Positions 23,421 to 31,343 of a stretch of DNA of 64,000 nt are shown here, piece after piece. Each line of letters opens with the position of its first letter. The stretch's first letter is position 1. Position numbers and translations under genes: made by a program. The stretch is from WHSW01 sp963767285 (GTDB lineage: Bacteria; Actinomycetota; Thermoleophilia; Solirubrobacterales; 70-9). The stretch lies in contig CAVYDJ010000003.1 of NCBI GenBank assembly GCA_963767285.1, positions 186,001 through 250,000 on the forward strand, in the 5' to 3' direction. The notes under the pieces are model-generated. The model worked only from the letters and a program-made list of their open reading frames with translations, was not told the DNA's origin and did no database searches.

Positions 23421-23897
23421 ATGCCGGTCGAGTACCGCTTCCTGACCACCTGGCTGCTCGAGTCTCCGCGCGAACCGATCTGGGACGTGATCTACGACCA
23501 GAAGGCGTGGCCGACGTGGTGGCGGGGGGTCAAGAAGGTCGTCGAGCTCGAGCCCGGCGACGAGACCGGGGTCGGCTCCCACTCGCGCCTCACCTGGCGG
23601 TCGAAGCTCCCATACGACCTGGTCTTCGAGGCGAGGACGAGGACGGTGGACAAGCCGCGGATGATCGAGGCCGACGCCTTCGGCGAGCTCACGGGGACCG
23701 GGCGCTGGCGCCTGTTCGAACAGGACGGGGTGACGGCGGTGCTCTACGAGTGGAACGTGCACACGAGCAAGCGCTGGATGAACGCGATGGCGCCCGTGCT
23801 GCGCCCGGTGTTCGAGTGGAACCACAACTGGGTGATGCGCAACGGCGGCACGGGGATCGCCGAGCTCCTGGGCGTCCGGCTTCTGGCCGCCGGCTGA
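23421..23897 (+). CDS. SRPBCC (START-like) family protein
   Basis: The 158-residue protein has the START/polyketide-cyclase pattern: LESPREPIWDVIYDQKAWPT (helix-grip entry, about residues 13-32), WWRGVKKVVELEPGDETGVG, and LTGTGRWRLFEQDGVTAVLY followed by WNVHTSKRWMNAMAPVLRPV. Such proteins bind hydrophobic ligands in a deep cavity. It starts 10 bp after the ASCH gene, so it is probably in the same transcript. It is followed by an AT-rich hairpin (23909-23931) that may end the transcript. The ligand is unknown. Confidence 0.8.
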   Translation: MPVEYRFLTTWLLESPREPIWDVIYDQKAWPTWWRGVKKVVELEPGDETGVGSHSRLTWRSKLPYDLVFEARTRTVDKPRMIEADAFGELTGTGRWRLFEQDGVTAVLYEWNVHTSKRWMNAMAPVLRPVFEWNHNWVMRNGGTGIAELLGVRLLAAG

Positions 23898-23908
23898 ACC
23901 CGTCTTGA

Positions 23909-23931
23909 ATCTAAGCCTTAACGGCTTAGAT
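23909..23931. promoter_or_regulatory. AT-rich 9-bp hairpin between SRPBCC gene and groES
   Basis: atctaagcc (23909-23917) and ggcttagat (23923-23931) flank a 5-nt loop. It is strikingly AT-rich for this genome. There is no T-run after it, so it is a weak terminator candidate. It could equally be an operator for the chaperone promoter just downstream. Confidence 0.5.
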
Positions 23932-23975
23932 GCCTAATCGGCGCGGCCAACCTCGCTACACTGAGCCGCGCGGCT

Positions 23976-24002
23976 TTGGCACTCTCATATGTAGAGTGCC
24001 AA
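23976..24002. promoter_or_regulatory. CIRCE operator (HrcA binding site) of groES-groEL
   Basis: TTGGCACTC (23976-23984), 9-nt spacer, GAGTGCCAA (23994-24002). This is the canonical CIRCE element (consensus TTAGCACTC-N9-GAGTGCTAA) with one symmetric change in each arm. It lies 37 bp upstream of the groES ATG. HrcA is known to repress chaperone operons from this site. A TACACT at 23957-23962 could be the -10 of the promoter it controls. Confidence 0.93.
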
Positions 24003-24039
24003 GTCAGACTTAAACCAGTCAATACGGAGGTACTCAGGA

Positions 24040-24330
24040 ATGAACTTGAAGCCCCTCGGCGATCGGCTGATCGTCAAGGCACTGGAGGAGGAGGAGACGA
24101 CCGCGAGCGGCATCGTCCTCCCGGACACGGCCAAGGAGAAGCCGCAGAAGGGCAAGGTCGTCGCGGTCGGCGATGGCGCCTGGGATGAGGACGGCGAGAA
24201 GCGGATTCCGCTCGACGTCTCGGAGGGCGACGAGGTCCTCTACAGCAAGTACGGCGGCACCGAGGTCCAGGTCGACGGCGACGAGCTGCTCGTCCTGCGC
24301 GAGTCGGACGTACTCGCGAAGGTCGTCTAA
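24040..24330 (+). CDS. groES: Co-chaperonin GroES
   Basis: The 96-residue protein begins NLKPLGDRLIVKALEEEETT and has the mobile-loop region TASGIVLPDTAKEKPQKGKV with the IVLPD contact motif for GroEL. It closes with SEGDEVLYSKYGGTEVQVDG. It caps the GroEL chamber during protein folding in the cytoplasm. ATG 24040 follows a Shine-Dalgarno (CGGAGGT, 24025-24031). It is controlled by the CIRCE element upstream and sits 70 bp before groEL, with an intercistronic hairpin. Confidence 0.97.
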   Translation: MNLKPLGDRLIVKALEEEETTASGIVLPDTAKEKPQKGKVVAVGDGAWDEDGEKRIPLDVSEGDEVLYSKYGGTEVQVDGDELLVLRESDVLAKVV

Positions 24331-24348
24331 GGCTGACAGCTGACCCGG

Positions 24349-24366
24349 CCGTCCGCTTGCGGACGG
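24349..24366 (+). promoter_or_regulatory. Intercistronic hairpin between groES and groEL
   Basis: ccgtccg (24349-24355), loop cttg, cggacgg (24360-24366), then a short T-rich stretch (tctttta, 24375-24381). It resembles a partial terminator or an RNA stability/processing element that could set the GroES:GroEL ratio. Its function is inferred. Confidence 0.5.
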
Positions 24367-24400
24367 GCGGAATGTCTTTTATTCGAAGGAGGAATTGAAC

Positions 24401-26029
24401 ATGGCTCACAAGGAGCTCAAGTACGACGCGGAGGCACGGCAGGCGCTGCAGGACGGCGTCGACGCAGTCGCAAACGCGGTCAAGGTCACGCTCGGTCCGA
24501 AGGGCCGCTACGTGGTCCTCGACAAGAAGTTCGGCGCCCCGACGATCACCAACGACGGTGTGACGATCGCGCGTGAGATCGAGATCGAGGATGTGTTCGC
24601 CAACCAGGGCGCCCAGCTCGTCCGCGAGGTCGCCACGGCGACCAACGACGTCGCCGGCGACGGCACGACGACCGCGACCCTGCTGGCGCAGACGATCGTC
24701 CGCCACGGCCTCAAGAACGTCGCCGCCGGCGCGAACCCGCTGGCCCTGCGCCGCGGGATCGAGAAGGCGGTCGACCAGGTCGTCGAGGACCTCCGCGAGA
24801 AGCAGTCGAAGGAGGTCGGTGGCAAGGAGCAGATCGCCCGCGTTGCCGCCATCTCGGCCGCTGACGAGGAGATCGGGAACATCATCGCCGACGCGATCGA
24901 GAAGGTCGGCAAGGACGGCGTGGTGAACGTCGAGGAGGGCCAGACCTTCGGGATGGAGCTCGAGTTCACCGAGGGGATGCAGTTCGACAAGGGCTACATC
25001 TCGCCGTACATGATCACCGACCAGGATCGGATGGAGGCGGTGCTCGAGGACCCGTACATCCTCATCGCCAACCAGAAGATCGGCAACGTCCGTGAGCTGC
25101 TCCCCGTGCTCGAGCAGGTCATGCAGGCGGGCAAGCCGCTCGTGATCGTCGCCGAGGACGTCGAGGGCGAGGCCCTCGCGACCCTGGTGGTCAACAAGCT
25201 CCGCGGCACCTTCACGGGTGTGGCGGTCAAGGCGCCGGGCTTCGGCGACCGCCGCAAGCGGATGCTCGAGGACATCGCGATCCTCACCGGTGGCGAGGTG
25301 ATCACCGAGGAGATGGGCCTGAAGCTCGAGAACACGCAGGTCTCGCAGCTCGGGCGCGCTCGCCGGGTCGTGGTCTCCAAGGACACGACGACGATCATCG
25401 ACGGCTCCGGCGAGAAGTCGGCGATCGAGGGCCGGATCAACCAGATCCGCTCCGAGATCGAGAACACCGACTCCGATTTCGACCGCGAGAAGCTCCAGGA
25501 GCGCCTGGCGAAGCTCGCGGGCGGGGTTGCCGTGGTCAAGGTCGGCGCTGCCACCGAGACCGAGATGAAGGAGAAGAAGCACCGTGTCGAGGACGCCCTG
25601 CAGGCGACCCGGGCGGCGCTCGAGGAGGGCATCGTCCCGGGAGGCGGCGTCGCGCTGCTGAACGCGGTGGGCGCGATCGACTCCAAGGACCTCGACGCCG
25701 ATGAGGCGACGGGTGCGGAGATCATCCGCAAGTCCCTCGAGGAGCCGATCCGCCAGATCGCGGCGAACTCGGGCCTGGAGGGCTCGGTCGTCGTCAACAA
25801 GATCCAGGGCCTGAAGCCGGGCGAGGGTCTGAACGCGGACACGGGCGAGTACGGCGACCTGATCAAGGCCGGCGTCATCGACCCGACCATGGTCACCCGG
25901 TCGGCGCTGCAGAACGCGGCCTCGATCGCCAAGAACATCCTCACGACGGAGGCCATCGTGGCCGAGCCGCCGGAGAAGGATGGCGGCGGAATGCCGGGCG
26001 GTATGCCCGACATGGGCGGGATGATGTAA
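24401..26029 (+). CDS. groEL: Chaperonin GroEL (60 kDa)
   Basis: The 542-residue chaperonin has the equatorial ATP-binding motifs VTLGPKGRYVVLDKKFGAPT and NDVAGDGTTTATLLAQ. The family signature is AALEEGIVPGGGVALL (about 403-418), and the tail is the Gly/Met-rich GGGMPGGMPDMGGMM. ATG 24401 follows a strong Shine-Dalgarno (GAAGGAGG); the TTG six bases upstream is not needed. Together with GroES it forms the CIRCE-regulated heat-shock operon, closed by a strong intrinsic terminator at 26052-26083. Length and motifs are normal. Confidence 0.98.
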   Translation: MAHKELKYDAEARQALQDGVDAVANAVKVTLGPKGRYVVLDKKFGAPTITNDGVTIAREIEIEDVFANQGAQLVREVATATNDVAGDGTTTATLLAQTIVRHGLKNVAAGANPLALRRGIEKAVDQVVEDLREKQSKEVGGKEQIARVAAISAADEEIGNIIADAIEKVGKDGVVNVEEGQTFGMELEFTEGMQFDKGYISPYMITDQDRMEAVLEDPYILIANQKIGNVRELLPVLEQVMQAGKPLVIVAEDVEGEALATLVVNKLRGTFTGVAVKAPGFGDRRKRMLEDIAILTGGEVITEEMGLKLENTQVSQLGRARRVVVSKDTTTIIDGSGEKSAIEGRINQIRSEIENTDSDFDREKLQERLAKLAGGVAVVKVGAATETEMKEKKHRVEDALQATRAALEEGIVPGGGVALLNAVGAIDSKDLDADEATGAEIIRKSLEEPIRQIAANSGLEGSVVVNKIQGLKPGEGLNADTGEYGDLIKAGVIDPTMVTRSALQNAASIAKNILTTEAIVAEPPEKDGGGMPGGMPDMGGMM

Positions 26030-26051
26030 CTCGCCTTCCGGCGAATCGTTC

Positions 26052-26083
26052 GAGGGCCCGGCATCCGCCGGGCCCTCTTTTTT
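26052..26083 (+). terminator. Intrinsic terminator of groES-groEL
   Basis: gagggcccggc (26052-26062), loop atcc, gccgggccctc (26067-26077), an 11-bp perfect GC-rich stem, then six T (26078-26083). This is the clearest Rho-independent terminator in the window. Confidence 0.95.
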
Positions 26084-26100
26084 GCCCGCGCCATCGACGG

Positions 26101-26134
26101 TTGACCCCCATCGCCTGAGCGCATAGTGTGCGCT
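26101..26134 (+). promoter_or_regulatory. Promoter with palindrome over -10, before Ca-binding-repeat operon
   Basis: TTGACC (26101-26106) and TAGTGT (26124-26129) are spaced 17 nt, a good sigma70-like pair. The -10 lies inside a palindrome agcgca-tagtg-tgcgct (26118-26134), which could be an operator. The Shine-Dalgarno GGAGGG (26155-26160) and ATG 26165 follow. Confidence 0.6.
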
Positions 26135-26164
26135 CCGACTCAGGGATCGATCCTGGAGGGCTGG

Positions 26165-27886
26165 ATGAGCCGCAAGCGCAGGAGCGTTCTCGCCCCGTTG
26201 GGCGTGATCGTCGGCCTGCTCGCCGGCGCCGGCGAGGCGACCGCGGCGACCACGGTCAACTACTTCCCCGATTCGGGCTTCACCCAGATGCAGATCATCG
26301 ACGTGACCGCCGACGCCGACGCGATCACCGTCTCGGTCGCCGGGAACACGGTCACGATCAACGACACGGGCACCGGGGGGATCACCACCGCCGATGCCGA
26401 CTGCGTGCTCGTGAACGCCCAGAACGTCACCTGCCCGCTCGACCCGCCCGACCCGGCGCCGCCCGCCGCGCCGACGGCACCGCTTGGGTTCGTCTCGGTG
26501 ACCCTGAACAACGGCACCGACAGCTTCTTCAGCCAGACCCTCGACGCGAACGTGTTCGAGAGCGACACGACCCGGACCGGTAACAAGACGGTGGTCACCG
26601 GCTCCGGAAACGACTCGATCTTTCCCGGCGTCGGCAATGACGTCATCGACACCGGCGCCGGGGGCGACAACATCAGCGGCTCCCTCGGTGACGACACCAT
26701 CATGGGCGGCGTCGACGGGGACTCCCTCAACGGAGGCCAGGGCACCGACACGCTGGACGGCGGCGAGGGCCCCGACTCGCTGAACGAGGACGCCGTCCCG
26801 AACGGCGCCGACTCCCTGAACGGGGGTGCGGGGCTGGATTTCGCGTCATACCCCGGTGACAGCTCCGTCACCATGACCTTCAACGGCCAGCCGGACGACG
26901 GCCACCCGGGCGAGGGCGACAACCTGCTCGCGATCGAGACTGCAAGCGGGGGGTCGGGCCCCGACACGCTGGTCGGCGACGCGGGCGACAACACCTTCAA
27001 CGGGGGCGAGGGCGACGACGTGATCAGCGCGGGGGCGGGCAACGACACGATTACGCCCGGCCGGGGCGCCGACGCGGTCGACGGCGGCGACGGAAGCGAC
27101 GAGGTTTTCGCGAGCTCCAACCCCGAGGGCCCGGATGCGCTGAACGGCGGCGCCGGCGTCGGCGACCGGGTCGACTACTGCTGCGGGTTCGATCCGGTGA
27201 CGATCGCCCAGGACGGCCAGCCCAACGACGGGCGTCCCGCCGAGGGCGACAACCTGGCGGGGTTCGAGGACTTCGCGACCGGCGACGGCGCCGACACGGT
27301 GATCGGCGACTCGGGACCCAACGTGTTCGAGAGCAACTTCGGTGGTGACCTGCTGATCGGTCTCGGCGGCGGCGACGAGTTCTTCGCCGGCGGCGGCGAC
27401 GACGTCCTGGTCGCAACCGATTCGGCGGTGACGGCCGGCGCGCTGAGCCGGATCGCGGTCGGTGCATTGGACGCGCTCGACTGCGATCTCGGCTTCGACA
27501 CGGTCGCGGCGAGCGCCGGCGACCGGGTCGGGGGTGACTGCGAGCGCCGTGGCGCCAGCATCGTCTCCGAGAGCGCGCAGGTGAGCTCGAAGGGAAAGGC
27601 GACGGTGCGGGTCGAATGTCCGCTCGAGGAGGGGACCGCCTGCGCCGGCGAGGTGGCGCTGGTCTCGAACGGCAAGCAGCTCGCCGCCGGCCCGTTCAAG
27701 GCCACCAACGGCAAGACGAAGAAGGCGACCGCGAAGCTGACCAAGAAGGGCCGCAAGACCCTTGCCAAGAGCGGCGGCTCGCTGGTCGTCAGCGCCGAGG
27801 CGCGCACGGACGAGCCGCCCGGTGTGACGACGAACGCGACGAGGCTGCAGCTGATCGGGCCGGAGACGAACGGCGGGGGAGGCTGA
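26165..27886 (+). CDS. Secreted RTX-like Ca-binding-repeat protein, paralogue 1
   Basis: The 573-residue protein has a signal peptide (MSRKRRSVLAPLGVIVGLLA, cleaved near ATAATT). An N-terminal domain (about 30-140) is shared with the next two genes. About ten haemolysin-type GGxGxD nonapeptide-like repeats follow (GAGGDNISGSLGDDTIMGG, GNDTITPGRGADAVDGG). The C-terminal module has ERRGASIVSESAQVSSKGKA and KATAKLTKKGRKTLAKSGGS, a beta-sandwich-like domain common in this bacterial group. Such repeats bind Ca2+ outside the cell. ATG 26165 has a Shine-Dalgarno GGAGGG at 4 nt. It is first of three tandem, almost overlapping paralogues. Confidence 0.85.
   Translation: MSRKRRSVLAPLGVIVGLLAGAGEATAATTVNYFPDSGFTQMQIIDVTADADAITVSVAGNTVTINDTGTGGITTADADCVLVNAQNVTCPLDPPDPAPPAAPTAPLGFVSVTLNNGTDSFFSQTLDANVFESDTTRTGNKTVVTGSGNDSIFPGVGNDVIDTGAGGDNISGSLGDDTIMGGVDGDSLNGGQGTDTLDGGEGPDSLNEDAVPNGADSLNGGAGLDFASYPGDSSVTMTFNGQPDDGHPGEGDNLLAIETASGGSGPDTLVGDAGDNTFNGGEGDDVISAGAGNDTITPGRGADAVDGGDGSDEVFASSNPEGPDALNGGAGVGDRVDYCCGFDPVTIAQDGQPNDGRPAEGDNLAGFEDFATGDGADTVIGDSGPNVFESNFGGDLLIGLGGGDEFFAGGGDDVLVATDSAVTAGALSRIAVGALDALDCDLGFDTVAASAGDRVGGDCERRGASIVSESAQVSSKGKATVRVECPLEEGTACAGEVALVSNGKQLAAGPFKATNGKTKKATAKLTKKGRKTLAKSGGSLVVSAEARTDEPPGVTTNATRLQLIGPETNGGGG
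27875..27882 (+). promoter_or_regulatory. Strong Shine-Dalgarno that points to an ATC start
   Basis: GGGGGAGG (27875-27882) lies 5 nt before the ATC at 27888. No ATG, GTG or TTG is available in this frame until 27978, after the signal peptide. The RBS therefore decides the start of paralogue 2. Confidence 0.6.
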
Positions 27887-27887
27887 G

Positions 27888-29570
27888 ATCGCCCCCCGCC
27901 GGACACTCGCTCCGCTGCCGCTCGCGATCGCGCTGGCCCTCGTCGGCGGGATCGCCCAGGCGCCTGCGGCGACCACCGTGACCGTGACCGGGAACTCCGG
28001 CGGGAGCGAGCTGGTGCTCGCCGACGCCACCAACGACGCCGACGCGATCACAATCTCGGAGTCCGGGGGGACGATCACGATCACCGACACCGGCACCGGC
28101 GGGATCACGACCGCCGACCCGGACTGCGCGGTCGTCAACGCCCAGACCGTCACCTGCCCGCGCGATCCCGTGAATCCGGCGCCTCCCGCGGCACCCTTTG
28201 CCCCGATCAACCGGCTGACCCTGAGGATGAACGCGGGCACCGACCGGTTCACCAACCAGGACGTCGCCATCGACGTGAGCGAGGAGGACAGCGGCGACCC
28301 GGGGAGCAAATCGGTCTTCTCCGGTCCCGGCGACGACCAGATCAACACCGGGACGGGCAACGACATCGTCGACAGCGGCCAGGGCAACGACAGCGTCGCC
28401 GCGGGCCTCGGAAACGACACGATTTCGACCGGCGCCGGCGACGACGACGGCGATGGCGACGAGGGCTCCGATCTGGTCAACACGGGCACGGGCGTCGACG
28501 ACATCGACGGCGAGCCGGGCTTCAACGACGGGGCCGACGTCCTCGACGGCGGCCCGGGGGCCAACGACGAGATCCAATACGACGAGGGCGAGGGCGGTGT
28601 CTCGGTGTCGATGAACTCGCTGCCCGACGACGGCCACGCCGGCGAGGGCGACAACCTGATCGGCTTCGAGGACCTGCGGGGGACGAACGACGACGACACG
28701 GTCAACGCGGACGACGGCGACAGCCGGATCCAGACCTTCGCCGGCAACGACGTGATCAGCGGCGGCGGCGGCGATGACGAGGTGACGCCGGGCGTGGGCA
28801 GCGACGTCTTCGACGGCGGCGCCGGCAACGACGAGGCGTATCAGTTCGGCCCGAGCGACGGTCCCGACATCTTCAACGGCGGGCCAGGAACCGGGGACGC
28901 GGCGACCTTCGGGGGCGGCGAGGAGGACCTCGAGCCGGTGACGATCAACCAGGACGGGGTCGCAAACGACGGCCACGCGGGCGAGGGCGACAACCTGACG
29001 GGGTTCGAGGGAATGACCGGGACCGGGGGCGCGGACACCCTGATCGGCGGCGAGGAGTCGAACGTGCTCGAGGGCCTCGGCGGCAACGACACACTGGTCT
29101 CCGGCGGCGGCAACGACAAGGTCGACGCGGGCGCGGGCGACGACGCGATCAACGCTCTCGGCGGCCGCGACGAGGTCGACTGCGACACCGGGTTCGACAG
29201 CCTGATCGTCAACGCCGAGGACATCGTCGATCCGACCTGCGAGCGGGCCGGCGCCCAGGTGGTCTCAGAGAGCGCCAAGGTGAACAAGAAGGGCAAGGCA
29301 TCCCTCGACGTCTTCTGCCCGCCCGCCGAGGGGCCCGCGTGCGCCGGCAAGCTCGTTCTGCTCTCGAACGGCAAGACGATCGCCAAGGGCTCGTTCCAGC
29401 TGGCCGGCGGCACTACCGCCTCGGCCACCGCAAAGCTCTCGAAGAAGGGCCGCAAGGCGCTGGCGAAGGCCCGCGGCGGGCTGATCGTGACCGCGGAGGC
29501 GCAGACGACCGAGCCGCTCGGAGTCAGCACGAGGGCTGCGACCGTGCAGCTTCTGGGAGGTAAGGGCTGA
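27888..29570 (+). CDS. Secreted RTX-like Ca-binding-repeat protein, paralogue 2
   Basis: From ATC 27888 the product reads (I/M)APRRTLAPLPLAIALALVGG, a complete signal peptide ending near QAPAA-TTV, followed by the same N-terminal domain and acidic GGxGxDxL repeats as its neighbours (GLGNDTISTGAGDDDGDGDE). The C-terminal SESAKVNKKGKASLDVFCPP and TAKLSKKGRKALAKARGGL module is also shared. The first conventional codon (GTG 27978) would delete the whole signal peptide. Either ATC is used, or the start codon has mutated (ATG to ATC) and export is lost. Its stop overlaps the ATG of paralogue 3. Confidence 0.82.
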   Translation: MAPRRTLAPLPLAIALALVGGIAQAPAATTVTVTGNSGGSELVLADATNDADAITISESGGTITITDTGTGGITTADPDCAVVNAQTVTCPRDPVNPAPPAAPFAPINRLTLRMNAGTDRFTNQDVAIDVSEEDSGDPGSKSVFSGPGDDQINTGTGNDIVDSGQGNDSVAAGLGNDTISTGAGDDDGDGDEGSDLVNTGTGVDDIDGEPGFNDGADVLDGGPGANDEIQYDEGEGGVSVSMNSLPDDGHAGEGDNLIGFEDLRGTNDDDTVNADDGDSRIQTFAGNDVISGGGGDDEVTPGVGSDVFDGGAGNDEAYQFGPSDGPDIFNGGPGTGDAATFGGGEEDLEPVTINQDGVANDGHAGEGDNLTGFEGMTGTGGADTLIGGEESNVLEGLGGNDTLVSGGGNDKVDAGAGDDAINALGGRDEVDCDTGFDSLIVNAEDIVDPTCERAGAQVVSESAKVNKKGKASLDVFCPPAEGPACAGKLVLLSNGKTIAKGSFQLAGGTTASATAKLSKKGRKALAKARGGLIVTAEAQTTEPLGVSTRAATVQLLGGKG

Positions 29571-31282
29571 TGACGCGCAAATGCTCGACCGGCGCCTGCG
29601 TTGCGGTCTCTCTGGGTCTCGCGCTCGGCTACGCGGGCACGGCGTCGGCGGCGACGACGGTGACCCTGAACGCGGGTTCGTTCGGGAGCACTCTGGTCAT
29701 CGACGACGCGACCAACGACGCCGACGCGATCACCGTCGCGGAGTCCGGGGGGACGATCACGATCACCGACACCGGCACCGGCGGGATCACCACCGCCGAT
29801 CCCGACTGCGCGATCGTCAACGCCCAGACGGTCACCTGCCCGCTGGATCCGGCCGACCCTGCGCCGCCGGCCCAGCCGACGGTGCCGGTGAACGCCGTCG
29901 ACCTGGACCTGAACAACGGCACCGACAGCTTCAACAGCCAGACTTTCAACGCTTCCGTTCAGGAGTCGGACAACTCCGCGACCGGCAACAAGACGGTCGT
30001 CAGCGGCCCCGGGTCCGACGGGATCTCAACCGGAGTCGGAGACGACATCATCGACACGGGGGTCTCGAACGACTCGGTCAACTCGGGGGAGGGCGCGGAC
30101 ACGGTCACGACCGGCGCCGACAACGACTTCGTGACCGCGGGGGCGGGCAATGACCTGGTCGACATGGGTGAGGGCAGCGACTCGTTCGATGAGGACGCGG
30201 TCGCCAACGGAGCCGACGTCCTCAACGGAGGCCCCGGGCGTGACACCGGCAACTACGGCGCACGCACGACTCCCGTGACGGTGATCTTCAACAACCTGCC
30301 CGACGACGGCAGCGCGGGGGAGGGCGACAACGTGGTCGTCGAATCGATCAACGCCGGTCAGGCGGGGGACACCGTGATCGGTGACGATGCCGACAACAAC
30401 ATCTTCGGCTCGTCCGGCGACGACCTGATCAGCGGCGGCGGGGGCACCGACATCCTGAGCCCAAGCCTCGGGGCCGACACCGTCGACGCAGGCGCTGGGC
30501 CCGACACCGTGTTCGCCCACTCGGACCCTGATTTCGGCGACTCCCTGAACGGCGGCGCCGGCGACGACGACCAGATCGGCTACTGCTGCGACGACGACCC
30601 GATCACGATCGCTCAGGACGGCCAGCCCAACGACGGCCACACCGCGGAGGGCGACAACCTCGCCGCGTTCGAGAACTTCGTGGGCGGTAACGGGGACGAC
30701 ACGATTACCGGTGACCCCTCGAGGAACATGTTCCAAGGCCTGGACGGCAACGACACGCTGATCGGGCTCGGCGGCGGGGACGAGTTCCTCGCGGGAGTGG
30801 GCGACGACATCGTCGTGGCCACCGATCCGGCGTCTCCGGCCTCGGCTCGCGCCGCGCACCGGGCGACCGGCGAGGTCGGCGACGACCTCAACTGCGACCG
30901 CGGCTTCGACGTCGTGGCGGTGAGCGCCGCCGACCTGGTCGCGACCGACTGCGAGCGCCAGGGCGCGGGGGTCGTCTCCGAGAGCGCCAAGGTGAACTCG
31001 AAGGGCAAGGCCGGCGTGCGCGTCGAATGCCCGCTCGAGGAGGGCGCCCCCTGCGTCGGCAGCCTGGTCCTGCTCTCGAACGGCAAGCAGGTCGGACAGG
31101 GCTCCTTCCAGATCGCCAACGGCCAGACGAAGAAGGCGACCGCGAAGCTGAGCAGGAAGGGCCGCAAGACCCTTGCCAAGAGCGGCGGGACGCTGCTGGT
31201 GACCGCCGAGGCTCGCACCAACGAGCCGCCGGGAGTGAGCACCAGGGCCGAAACGGTCCAGCTCCTCGCCGCCGGCGGCTGA
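29570..31282 (+). CDS. Secreted RTX-like Ca-binding-repeat protein, paralogue 3
   Basis: The 570-residue product has a signal peptide (MTRKCSTGACVAVSLGLALG, cleaved near ASAATT). The shared N-terminal domain includes DATNDADAITVAESGGTITI, nearly identical to paralogue 2. Ca-binding-type repeats (GNDLVDMGEGSDSFDEDA, DDLISGGGGTDILSPSLGAD) and the C-terminal VVSESAKVNSKGKAGVRVEC module follow. Its ATG (29570) overlaps the TGA of paralogue 2, and GGGAGG lies 8 nt upstream. It is more similar to paralogue 1 in the second half (YCCDDDPITIAQDGQPNDGH vs YCCGFDPVTIAQDGQPNDGR), consistent with tandem duplication plus recombination. Confidence 0.86.
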   Translation: MTRKCSTGACVAVSLGLALGYAGTASAATTVTLNAGSFGSTLVIDDATNDADAITVAESGGTITITDTGTGGITTADPDCAIVNAQTVTCPLDPADPAPPAQPTVPVNAVDLDLNNGTDSFNSQTFNASVQESDNSATGNKTVVSGPGSDGISTGVGDDIIDTGVSNDSVNSGEGADTVTTGADNDFVTAGAGNDLVDMGEGSDSFDEDAVANGADVLNGGPGRDTGNYGARTTPVTVIFNNLPDDGSAGEGDNVVVESINAGQAGDTVIGDDADNNIFGSSGDDLISGGGGTDILSPSLGADTVDAGAGPDTVFAHSDPDFGDSLNGGAGDDDQIGYCCDDDPITIAQDGQPNDGHTAEGDNLAAFENFVGGNGDDTITGDPSRNMFQGLDGNDTLIGLGGGDEFLAGVGDDIVVATDPASPASARAAHRATGEVGDDLNCDRGFDVVAVSAADLVATDCERQGAGVVSESAKVNSKGKAGVRVECPLEEGAPCVGSLVLLSNGKQVGQGSFQIANGQTKKATAKLSRKGRKTLAKSGGTLLVTAEARTNEPPGVSTRAETVQLLAAGG

Positions 31283-31308
31283 GCCGCTCCGTCGTTCGGC
31301 CAGGGACC

Positions 31309-31337
31309 TTGCGCGGGTGCGGCCCGCCGAATAATCT
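31309..31337 (+). promoter_or_regulatory. Promoter of the 31344-37710 operon
   Basis: TTGCGC (31309-31314) and TAATCT (31332-31337) are spaced 17 nt, and the -10 ends 6 nt before GTG 31344. It is the best complete example in the window of a sigma70-like promoter feeding a leaderless start codon. Confidence 0.6.
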
Positions 31338-31343
31338 GCGCGC

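Noticed and set aside
26846..28828. 660-codon Ser/Pro-rich minus-strand open frame
   Set aside because: Antisense of the Ca-binding repeats; the repeat structure itself produces the apparent pattern.
26165..31282. CRISPR-like periodicity in the repeat genes
   Set aside because: The periodic pattern is the 9-residue GGxGxDxLx coding repeat, not identical direct repeats with spacers.
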